From: an uncultured Pirellula sp.
GTDB lineage: Bacteria; Planctomycetota; Planctomycetia; Pirellulales; Pirellulaceae
Assembly (NCBI GenBank): GCA_903892365.1
Contig: CAITIF010000789.1
Span: forward strand, 1-18,277
Reading direction: 5' to 3'
DNA length: 18,277 nt
Part shown: piece after piece, positions 6,941 through 13,988 of the stretch
Numbering within the stretch: position 1 is the stretch's first letter
How the letters are laid out: every line of letters starts with the position of its first letter
The notes under the pieces: generated by a model
The model's input: only the letters and a program-made list of their open reading frames with translations
What the model was told of the DNA's origin: nothing
Databases searched by the model: none
Program-made: the position numbers and the translations under genes

Positions 6941-9433
6941 ATGCTCGAAGTGAACCGACAAAAACGCACTCCTTTGCAGATCGTTTTGGACTACTTCGCG
7001 TCCAAAGGACAAAAGCCTTTCCGTTTTCAGCGGGACACCTGGAAAGCATACGCGATGGGTTGCAGCGGCTTAGTGCACTCGGCGACCGGTTCTGGAAAAA
7101 CACTGGCCGTATGGCTAGGTCCCATCCTGCAATGGCTGAAGGAAAATCCAAACCAAAGCGATTGGAATTCCAAGTCGGCACCTGCCCTGCGCGTTCTCTG
7201 GATCACGCCGCTTCGAGCTCTCGCGGCCGACACGGAGAACGCCCTGCGTTCGCCCCTAGAAGGCATGGGCTTGCCTTGGCGTTTGGAGTCCCGGACCGGC
7301 GACTCAAGCCAAAGCCTGAAGGCGAAGCAGCTCAAGAAACTGCCAACCGCTTTGATCACCACTCCGGAAAGCCTTAGCCTGCTGCTGACCCATGAATCAT
7401 TGATCCCGCAGCTGACGGGGCTCGAATCGGTGATCGTGGATGAATGGCATGAACTGCTCGGCAGCAAACGCGGCGTGCAGGTTGAGTTGGCTCTGGCAAG
7501 ACTTCGAAAATTCAATCCCCAGCTTCGAACCTGGGGGCTGTCTGCAACCCTTGGCAATCTCGCACAGGCCCGCGATTCCCTAACTGGCCCTCACCCTACT
7601 CAGGATGTTCAGATCATCGAAGGCGATAAGAAGAAACGCATGCGATTGGATTCGTTGATCCCGAAAAAAATGGACCGCTTTCCCTGGTCTGGACACATTG
7701 GCACCCAAATGGTGCCTCAAGTTGCTTCCTTGATTGAACAGGTGGCGAGTACTCTAGTCTTCGCGAACACACGCTCGCAAACGGAGATTTGGTATCAACA
7801 TTTGCTGAAGCATCGACCCGACTGGGCGGGACAGATCGCAGTTCATCACGGATCCTTGGATATAAGCGTCCGCGATTGGGTTGAGCAAGGATTGAAAAAC
7901 GGAAAACTGCGAGCGGTTGTTTGCACAAGTAGCTTGGATCTGGGAGTCGACTTTTCTGCCGTCGATCAAGTGATTCAAATTGGAAGCCCCAAAGGGTCCG
8001 CTCGGCTTCTGCAACGTGCGGGACGGAGCGGCCATCAACCGGGGGCTGAAAGTCGACTGACTTTTGTTCCCACCAATGCGATCGAGCTTGTGGAAATGGC
8101 AGCAGCCAAAACAGCCATCCAAAAAGGTGACTTAGAAGCGCGCTTGCTGCTCAAGAAGCCACTAGACGTATTGGCTCAGCATGTTGTTACTATCGCAATC
8201 GGCGGTGGCTTTCACTCGGATGAATTGCTTCAGGAAGTACGGTCCACGCTGGTCTTCCAATCACTGACTCAGGAAGAGTGGCAATGGGTTCTAGATTTCG
8301 TGGTTCAAGGTGGCAGCTCCTTGGGTGCTTACCCTGAATTCCATCGTGTTGAGAAAGAAGGGGACCATTATCAAGTTTCGATACGCAAGATTATCGCGTT
8401 ACACCGAATGAATATCGGGACCATCGTTTCCGATGCTTCCATGAAGGTAAAGTACATGAAGGGCAACACCCTTGGAACTGTCGAAGAGAGCTTTGTATCC
8501 AAGCTGAAGCCAGGAGACCGCTTTCTTTTTGCAGGTAAGCTTGTCGAACTGGTTCTGATTCGAGACAACACGGCTTATGTGAAGCGGTCCAAAGGAGTTC
8601 CAGATGCAGTCCCTCGATGGATGGGCGGCCGCATGCCATTGTCAACTGAGTTGAGCCAAGCCCTTCGCCTCAAAATCCAAGAGGCTTCCGAAGGGCAGTT
8701 TGTAGGCCCCGAAATGAAATCGCTGCAACTTCTATTCGACCTGCAAGCCAAATGGAGCGCGTTGCCACGGACAAACGAGCTCTTGATCGAGCTGATCAAG
8801 GACCGCTCTGGTTACCAAGCGTTTCTGTTCCCGTTTGACGGGCGATTGGTGCACGAAGGGCTTGCGGCGTTGCTGGCTTTCCGTCTTTCGAAAATCCAAA
8901 AAACCACTTTTAGTATGGCATGTAACGACCACGGAATTGTATTGCAATCTCCCCATGAAATACCCATCGAAAAGGGGATTGCCAACGGGTTGTTCACCAC
9001 CGACGGGCTTCATGAAGATATCCAACAAAGCTTGAATTCGACGGAAATGGCCAAGCGACAGTTTCGCCATATCGCACGTATCGCTGGTTTGATTCAATCG
9101 GGATTGCCTGGGCAACGCAAAAGCACCAACCATATTCAGGCGAGCAGCAATCTGTTCTTCGATGTTTTTACCGAGTACGATCCGTCCAACCTGCTTCTCG
9201 ATCAATGTCGCCGCGAAGTTCTGGAACAACAGATGGAAGTGAATCGATTACGAGATTCCGTCGACCGAATGGAACAATCTCGCATGGTGATCACTCGACC
9301 GCCCAAAGTGACACCGCTTGCATTTTCATTGATGGTAGACAGACTAAGGGAGCGATTGAGCAGTGAGACACTTGGCGAGCGAGTGGCTCGAATGCAATCC
9401 GAACTTGAGAAAGCCGCTACGGAAAGCAATTAA
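6941..9433 (+). CDS. Ligase-associated DNA damage response DEXH-box helicase (Lhr-Core type)
   Basis: An 830-aa superfamily-2 helicase, predicted to be an ATP-driven 3'-5' DNA translocase that unwinds damaged or hybrid duplexes for its neighbours. RecA domain 1 carries a Q-like FRFQRDTWKAY, Walker A ATGSGKT (48-54, K53), TTPESL, Walker B DEWH (167-170) and SATLG (201-205). RecA domain 2 carries VHHGSL, VCTSSLDLGVDF and motif VI QRAGRSGH (358-365). The remaining about 450 residues correspond to the winged-helix and beta-barrel Lhr-Core module, with the recognisable stretch GRLVHEGLAALLAFRL. The long Lhr C-terminal extension is absent, as expected for the ligase-associated subgroup. ATG 6941 lies 3 bases after the ligase stop and 6 bases separate its own stop from the phosphoesterase start. 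All motifs are intact and length is normal. Confidence 0.94.
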   Translation: MLEVNRQKRTPLQIVLDYFASKGQKPFRFQRDTWKAYAMGCSGLVHSATGSGKTLAVWLGPILQWLKENPNQSDWNSKSAPALRVLWITPLRALAADTENALRSPLEGMGLPWRLESRTGDSSQSLKAKQLKKLPTALITTPESLSLLLTHESLIPQLTGLESVIVDEWHELLGSKRGVQVELALARLRKFNPQLRTWGLSATLGNLAQARDSLTGPHPTQDVQIIEGDKKKRMRLDSLIPKKMDRFPWSGHIGTQMVPQVASLIEQVASTLVFANTRSQTEIWYQHLLKHRPDWAGQIAVHHGSLDISVRDWVEQGLKNGKLRAVVCTSSLDLGVDFSAVDQVIQIGSPKGSARLLQRAGRSGHQPGAESRLTFVPTNAIELVEMAAAKTAIQKGDLEARLLLKKPLDVLAQHVVTIAIGGGFHSDELLQEVRSTLVFQSLTQEEWQWVLDFVVQGGSSLGAYPEFHRVEKEGDHYQVSIRKIIALHRMNIGTIVSDASMKVKYMKGNTLGTVEESFVSKLKPGDRFLFAGKLVELVLIRDNTAYVKRSKGVPDAVPRWMGGRMPLSTELSQALRLKIQEASEGQFVGPEMKSLQLLFDLQAKWSALPRTNELLIELIKDRSGYQAFLFPFDGRLVHEGLAALLAFRLSKIQKTTFSMACNDHGIVLQSPHEIPIEKGIANGLFTTDGLHEDIQQSLNSTEMAKRQFRHIARIAGLIQSGLPGQRKSTNHIQASSNLFFDVFTEYDPSNLLLDQCRREVLEQQMEVNRLRDSVDRMEQSRMVITRPPKVTPLAFSLMVDRLRERLSSETLGERVARMQSELEKAATESN

Positions 9434-9439
9434 GGGCAG

Positions 9440-10111
9440 ATGTCACCATTAACGGTATTGATTGAAGGAATCGAGTTGCGTTTCCTGGCTCAACGTGGAC
9501 TCTATTGGCCAGAACAAGAAACACTATTCATTGCGGACACTCATTTTGGAAAAGAAGCGACCTTTCGTAGTGCAGGAATTGCAGCACCGCGAGGCTGTAC
9601 CGTAGGGACCCTTGCTTCAATTTCGAACATGTTGCAAGAATGCCACGCGTCACGTTTGGTCTTGTTGGGAGACATGTTTCACGCAAGGACATCCATTTCG
9701 GAAGACATTCGAGACTCTCTGGATAACTTCTTTGCAGTTCATACAGAATTAAAATTCTCTTTGGTATTGGGGAATCACGACCTTCACATCAAGCGGCTTC
9801 CATCCCATTGGCCAATTGAGATTTTGGAAGCTGGAACCATCCTCGGAAGGATTTCCATTTCGCATCTTCCTCAAGCGCCCGTGCCTGGCTCGGACTTGCT
9901 TCTGTGTGGGCACATTCATCCTGCCTATCGTCTTGTTTCCCGGTTCGATTCTATCGGTAAGCTGCCTTGTTTTTGGCTCTCACAACATCAACTCGTCCTA
10001 CCCGCGATCGGGGAGTTTACAGGGACGGAAGCGATCAAGCCCAAGAAGTCCGATCGAACATGGGTTATCGCGGACGGACAAATCGTCGAGATCAGGCAAC
10101 CAAATCCTTGA
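9440..10111 (+). CDS. pdeM: Ligase-associated DNA damage response endonuclease PdeM (calcineurin-like metallophosphoesterase)
   Basis: A 223-aa binuclear metallophosphoesterase, the fourth member of the repair cassette; characterised relatives are metal-dependent phosphodiesterases/nucleases. The metal-binding blocks appear in order: ADTHFGK (D33, H35), GDMFHAR (D78), GNHD (N112, H113, D114) and CGHIHP (H158, H160). The family signature directly after the first motif (GKEATFRSAGIAAPRG) is also present. ATG 9440 has an AGGG at 9433-9436, slightly too close to be a good ribosome binding site; coupling to the helicase is likely. The gene ends inside an 18-base palindrome at 10106-10123. No residue that I would expect for activity is missing. 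Confidence 0.93.
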   Translation: MSPLTVLIEGIELRFLAQRGLYWPEQETLFIADTHFGKEATFRSAGIAAPRGCTVGTLASISNMLQECHASRLVLLGDMFHARTSISEDIRDSLDNFFAVHTELKFSLVLGNHDLHIKRLPSHWPIEILEAGTILGRISISHLPQAPVPGSDLLLCGHIHPAYRLVSRFDSIGKLPCFWLSQHQLVLPAIGEFTGTEAIKPKKSDRTWVIADGQIVEIRQPNP

Positions 10112-10142
10112 AACGTTTCAAGGCTAGGAAGTATCGTTTTTT
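10106..10142 (+). terminator. Palindrome at the PdeM stop, possible weak terminator
   Basis: CCTTGAAACGTTTCAAGG (10106-10123) is a perfect palindrome that includes the PdeM stop codon. As RNA it can form a 7-bp stem with an ACGT loop. A T-run follows only at about 10136-10141, some 12 bases after the stem, so it is not a canonical intrinsic terminator. It could also be a binding site for a dimeric regulator. Placement at the end of the repair operon makes a termination or 3'-end role the simplest reading. Confidence 0.35.
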
Positions 10143-10489
10143 ATGGTCTCCAGACAAATTCCAGCAGTTTCGTAATTGTCTCATGACAAGTACCTATCCA
10201 CTTGCCTCATCTCTAAGACCTCGCGATCGATCTGGACGGCAGGGCCAGAAAAATCAGCCCCAAGTCGTCCTCAGAATCCTTCCGGCCTCTGATCCGGTGG
10301 AGTTTGAAAGCGGCAAATAGAATGGACTTTCGAACCCGCGGGCGGGCCTGTTTTCGCTGCGATCGTTAGTTTTTACCTAAATCCTGCTAATTCGTTCTAA
10401 TAAAATGGGACCTGGGTGGTCTTCTCTTTAGGAACCCATCAATCGGCTGGTATGAAACTGGATTGGGAGAAACGCAGCGTGAAAAAGCC
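10112..10489 (+). other. Intergenic region upstream of the ECF sigma gene
   Basis: About 380 bases hold no gene I can support. A 45-codon frame at 10183-10320 has no ribosome binding site and no recognisable product. The interval should contain the sigma-operon promoter. The clearest candidate is GGAACC at 10431-10436, which resembles the -35 of ECF-dependent promoters, as expected if the sigma factor drives its own operon; I cannot identify a convincing matching -10. TAAAAT at 10401-10406 resembles a housekeeping -10 but lacks a -35 at the proper distance. A 14-codon frame (10452-10496) overlaps the sigma start and is listed separately. Confidence 0.5.
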
Positions 10490-10496
10490 ATGGTGA
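10452..10496 (+). CDS. Possible short upstream leader ORF overlapping the sigma start
   Basis: ATG 10452 opens a 14-codon frame, MKLDWEKRSVKKPW, ending at TGA 10494-10496. That stop falls just inside the sigma gene if the sigma factor begins at ATG 10490, an arrangement (ATGGTGA) that would allow translational coupling. There is no clear Shine-Dalgarno site, and a frame this short can occur by chance. It is recorded because it bears on which sigma start is used. Confidence 0.15.
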   Translation: MKLDWEKRSVKKPW

Positions 10497-11044
10497 AATC
10501 GATTCCAGACCTCCATTTGAGCAAAGTACCGGAAACGGGGCCGCTGACGGTACGTACTTTGTTCGAGAACGAGGAATCGAATTTGCTGCGATTTGCTTTT
10601 TCACTCACGGGCCGCCGGGCTGTCGCGGAGGAAATTGTGCAAGAGGTTTTCTTGCAGCTTCATGCGAAATGGGACGAGGTCAAAGAACCGCGGGCTTGGC
10701 TGTTCCGCTGTGTCCGCAATCGTGCGTTTCATTATTTGCGCAAAAGCAAACGTGAGACACTTGGAATCGACAACGACGGAAGCCTGGGTGCCGAAACGCA
10801 CGATGATCCAGCCGACGATCTTGTATCGCGCATGGAAACTGTCGCCGAACTGAAACAACTGATTAACCAACTACCGGAGAAAGATCGCCGGCTTGTGCAA
10901 CTGAAATACTACGAAGATCTCAAGTACCGCGATATCAGCCAACGAACGGGGCTGACGATCAGCAACGTCGGCTTTCGACTGCATCAGGTTTTAAAGAAAC
11001 TTGCTGCCGGATTGTTGCTTGGAGGAGTGGAAAACGAATCATGA
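10490..11044 (+). CDS. ECF-type RNA polymerase sigma factor
   Basis: An extracytoplasmic-function sigma factor of 184 aa from ATG 10490. Region 2 covers about residues 20-90 (LLRFAFSLTGRRAVAEEIVQ, then AWLFRCVRNRAFHYLRKSKR), including the helix that contacts the -10 element. Region 4 is the C-terminal helix-turn-helix (LPEKDRRLVQLKYYEDLKYR, then GLTISNVGFRLHQVLKKL). Region 3 is absent, as is normal for ECF factors. The frame can be extended to a TTG at 10463, adding nine residues; I prefer the ATG because no ribosome binding site favours the TTG. The linker has an acidic DDPADD segment. The final TGA overlaps the ATG of the next gene (ATGA, 11041-11044), so sigma and the vWA membrane protein are coupled. 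The partner's N-terminus is the probable anti-sigma region. The regulon is unknown; autoregulation is typical. Confidence 0.92.
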   Translation: MVKSIPDLHLSKVPETGPLTVRTLFENEESNLLRFAFSLTGRRAVAEEIVQEVFLQLHAKWDEVKEPRAWLFRCVRNRAFHYLRKSKRETLGIDNDGSLGAETHDDPADDLVSRMETVAELKQLINQLPEKDRRLVQLKYYEDLKYRDISQRTGLTISNVGFRLHQVLKKLAAGLLLGGVENES

Positions 11045-13866
11045 ATCAAGAACTCAATAACAACCTACCCATCGATACCGAAGTGCAAGTTCGTTTAATG
11101 AATCTGCTGATGGGCGAGGCTTCCGATTTCGAGCAAGATCAATTGCAGTTGATGATGGAACAGCATGAAAATGTTGCCGCCTACTATCAGCACCTGCAGC
11201 ACTTGCACGGTTTATTGTGCGAGGTTGCTGTCGATGAATTTTCGGCCCAAAACGATGTTTCGGAATCAAGGGATGCATGGCGGTTATCTACCGATCGTCG
11301 CAATCAATTGCTGGCGGTCTTAGACGGCCAGGAGCATCAAACAGCCGCGAAAGTGGTTGTTCTTGCAGCACCAACTAAAAAGGCTCAGCGTTCTCTTCTG
11401 TCCCGGTGGTCAACCGTGGGAATCTTGGCTGCGGCTGCCAGCCTGTTGGTTAGCTTCATGCTTCTTCCGATGACTCAATCGTATCGCAGCGTAGTGAGGA
11501 ACTTTGCAGCAATCAAAAGCAGCCAGGATGCTTCTGCAGGTAGGCCTCTAACCTATTTCAATGAAAAGCCTATGGCAGCCGCACCCGGAAATGTCACGAA
11601 GCAAGAAGTCGCCGAGAGTGTAGCTGGTACAGATTACGCTGTAGCTGAACCAGCAGACAACGATCATTTTTTCCGTGGCAGAGCTAAACCAGGTAAGCCT
11701 TCGGTGCAGTCGGCAAGTCCGCCTCAAGGGGTTATGCCGCCGCCATCTATGAGTGCACCTGGAAGGGCACCGGTAGATCGTGGTTTGGCAAGCGGTGATA
11801 TGACAAGCGGCGGCAGGGGTGGCATGGCAAGCGGCGGTATGGGTGGAGGCATGGGTGGTGCCGAAGCGTCGCAAAGGGGAAGCGTTGAAGCAGGAAAAGC
11901 GTTGAGATACTTGGCCCCTGGCTCCGAATCCAAAAATCAAATGAACAACTACCAAAACACAATCGTGCCTGCAAAGCCAGGGGCGAATGGGCGGGCGGCT
12001 GGACAGGCGAACAATTGGAACTCTCCCGTTGAAGCGCCCGCTTCAGAACGGCTCGGTTGGGAGAACGGGCTCTGGAACGTTGAAACGCCCAATACGAGCG
12101 GTCCTGTCGATATGCCTAAATTCAATTTGCAGGCACCTGAACCGGACTTTCCGAGTTTTCATGATGGTACTGTTACTGTCCCCGATCGCGGAACCGTCCT
12201 TCTGGGCGGAAACAAGAAGTTACAAGATCAGACTCTCCAAGAAGATGCCGCATCATCAACATGGATGATGACCGAAACGCCAAGAATCATCATCCCTGAA
12301 GCGGTTGAAGAATCGAATATCTCACTTGAAAGGAATCTGAATGAAGCAGTTGTCGACTCTACGAATAGTCTCGGCATACTGAAAGAAGACGAATCGCTTC
12401 TAGAGCTTTCTCTAGGACAAGCAAACTCACCAGCCAACAACCCGTCAATGGAAGCATGGGATGAACGGAAGGTTCAAAGCAAGGATCGCTTGGACTCACT
12501 TCAAAAGAAGAAAGAACTATCCAAGCAGCCTCAAGCGGTGGACGAACAGAACGCCGCTACGGACTCCTTCTCGACTTTCTCTTTGCATGTCAGCGACGTA
12601 TCGTTCAAGCTCGCACAAACCGCTCTTAGCCAAGGTCAATGGCCTGAAGCCGCTCGGATCCGCATCGAAGAGTTCGTCAACGCGCTCGACTATCGCGATC
12701 CTTTGCCCAGCGGCAATCAGCAAGTGGCATGCCGCGTTGAACAAGCGATTCATCCCTTCCTGATGCAACGCAATCTGCTTCGAGTTTCCATGCGGACCGC
12801 TGCTACCGGCCGATCTCAGACGACTCCTCTTCGATTGACGCTGTTGCTGGACAATTCCGGGTCGATGGAGCGTCCGGATCGAAGGCAAGCCGTGTTGAAC
12901 GCGTTTCAAACGCTCACGCAACAACTGAGTGCCGCTGATCAAGTCACCTTGATCAGCTTTGCCAATACGCCGCGTTTGCTTGCTGATAAGGTACCCGGCA
13001 ATCAAGGGGAAACACTTTTGAAACTGATTGAAAACCTACCCAGCGAAGGTGGAACAAATATCGAAGCGGCCTTGATGTTGGCTCGCGAAAAAGCCACCGA
13101 ACAGTTGCTCGCAGGTGCACAAAATCGAATCGTGCTTTTCACAGATGGCGCCGTCAACCTGGGCAATGCCAACCCGGATGGTCTTGCCAAGCTCATCGTC
13201 CCAATGCGAGACGCAGGTATCGCGTTCGATGCTGCTGGAATCAGCGCTCAAGATCTGAACGACGACGTGCTGGAAGCGTTAACTCGCCAAGGCGACGGAC
13301 GATACTATCTGCTTGATTCCGCAGAGGCCGTCGATGCGAGTTTTGCTTCGCAGATCGCCGGCGCGCTGCGTCCGTCAGCTCAAAACGTTAAGGTGCAAGT
13401 GGAATTCAACCCGTTGCGTGTCGGTCGCTACAAATTGCTCGGGTTCGAAAAGCATCGACTGAATCAAGAAGACTTCCGCAACGATCAAGTCGACGCGGCC
13501 GAACTTGCTGCCGCAGAAGCCGGAGTTGCCGTGTACCAATTGGAAGCCAAGCCCAACGGCAGCGGCGATGTTGGAAGTGTTTCCGTCCGGTTCTTGGATT
13601 TGGAGACGGGGCGAATGGTGGAACGCCGCTGGCCTATCCCCTACGAACCCAACGCTCCTCGATTGGAACAAGCCACACCATCCATGCAACTTGCTGCTTC
13701 CGCTGCTCTGTTCGCAAGCAAGTTGACGGGTGGACCACTAGCGGAAAGCGTGGACGTCAAGCAATTGCAAAAGGTCCTGTCGAATCTACCTGAACCATTC
13801 GCGGGACAGACTAAAGTGCAACAGGTTCGATCCATGATGGATCAAGCCAATGCAATGGGAGAATGA
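11041..13866 (+). CDS. Transmembrane protein with anti-sigma-like N-terminus and YfbK-type von Willebrand A domain
   Basis: A 941-aa single-pass membrane protein. Residues 1-70 (LMNLLMGEASDFEQDQLQLM and following) look like the small helical cytoplasmic domain of planctomycete anti-sigma factors, without the HxxxCxxC zinc motif. One helix at about 126-145 (VGILAAAASLLVSFMLLP) crosses the membrane. A Pro/Gly/Ala-rich low-complexity stretch lies at about 215-285. A YfbK-like N-terminal vWF-associated region covers about 508-590 (FSTFSLHVSDVSFKLAQ), and the vWA domain covers about 597-770 with an intact MIDAS: DNSGS (D604, S606, S608), T672 and D702. A DUF3520-like C-terminal part runs from about 780 to 935. 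It would bind the sigma factor inside while the metal-dependent vWA domain engages a partner outside. The start ATG overlaps the sigma stop and is preceded by GGAGGAG (11021-11027), the strongest ribosome binding site in the window although 13 bases away. The anti-sigma assignment is inference from position and topology; the vWA assignment is firm. Confidence 0.88.
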   Translation: MNQELNNNLPIDTEVQVRLMNLLMGEASDFEQDQLQLMMEQHENVAAYYQHLQHLHGLLCEVAVDEFSAQNDVSESRDAWRLSTDRRNQLLAVLDGQEHQTAAKVVVLAAPTKKAQRSLLSRWSTVGILAAAASLLVSFMLLPMTQSYRSVVRNFAAIKSSQDASAGRPLTYFNEKPMAAAPGNVTKQEVAESVAGTDYAVAEPADNDHFFRGRAKPGKPSVQSASPPQGVMPPPSMSAPGRAPVDRGLASGDMTSGGRGGMASGGMGGGMGGAEASQRGSVEAGKALRYLAPGSESKNQMNNYQNTIVPAKPGANGRAAGQANNWNSPVEAPASERLGWENGLWNVETPNTSGPVDMPKFNLQAPEPDFPSFHDGTVTVPDRGTVLLGGNKKLQDQTLQEDAASSTWMMTETPRIIIPEAVEESNISLERNLNEAVVDSTNSLGILKEDESLLELSLGQANSPANNPSMEAWDERKVQSKDRLDSLQKKKELSKQPQAVDEQNAATDSFSTFSLHVSDVSFKLAQTALSQGQWPEAARIRIEEFVNALDYRDPLPSGNQQVACRVEQAIHPFLMQRNLLRVSMRTAATGRSQTTPLRLTLLLDNSGSMERPDRRQAVLNAFQTLTQQLSAADQVTLISFANTPRLLADKVPGNQGETLLKLIENLPSEGGTNIEAALMLAREKATEQLLAGAQNRIVLFTDGAVNLGNANPDGLAKLIVPMRDAGIAFDAAGISAQDLNDDVLEALTRQGDGRYYLLDSAEAVDASFASQIAGALRPSAQNVKVQVEFNPLRVGRYKLLGFEKHRLNQEDFRNDQVDAAELAAAEAGVAVYQLEAKPNGSGDVGSVSVRFLDLETGRMVERRWPIPYEPNAPRLEQATPSMQLAASAALFASKLTGGPLAESVDVKQLQKVLSNLPEPFAGQTKVQQVRSMMDQANAMGE

Positions 13867-13868
13867 AG

Positions 13869-13952
13869 AAGGTGTAAGGTATAAGGTGTAAGGCATAAGC
13901 GGAAAGGTGTAAGGCTTATACCTTACTCCTTACACCTTATATCTTTCCTCTA
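13869..13952 (+). repeat. AAGGTGTAAGG direct/inverted repeat forming a long imperfect hairpin
   Basis: Three direct copies of AAGGTGTAAGG lie at 13869-13879, 13883-13893 and 13904-13914, and one inverted copy CCTTACACCTT at 13928-13938, with a degraded second inverted copy on either side. ATAAGGTGTAAGG (13881-13893) pairs perfectly with CCTTACACCTTAT (13928-13940), an inner ATAAGC (13895-13900) pairs with GCTTAT (13914-13919), and the outer arm continues imperfectly to about 13952. It begins 3 bases after the vWA gene stop. It may terminate the sigma/vWA transcript, though no T-run follows directly, or it may be a member of a dispersed intergenic repeat family. Confidence 0.75.
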
Positions 13953-13988
13953 CCGATTATCAAGATTTTTGTTTATTGGGATGATGCT

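Noticed and set aside
7027..7557. Minus-strand 176-codon frame inside the helicase gene
   Set aside because: Antisense to conserved helicase motifs; Ser/Arg-rich composition and no family resemblance.
10183..10320. 45-codon + strand frame in the intergenic region before sigma
   Set aside because: No ribosome binding site and no recognisable product; it is the open tail of a frame that overlaps PdeM out of frame.
10334..10354. GC-rich CCCGCGGGCGGG followed by CCTGTTTT as a terminator
   Set aside because: The best stem is only 4 bp with a tetraloop and the T-run is short and displaced.
13869..13952. CRISPR array
   Set aside because: Units are 11 bases with irregular 3-10 base gaps and an inverted copy; this is a palindromic repeat, not repeat-spacer architecture.
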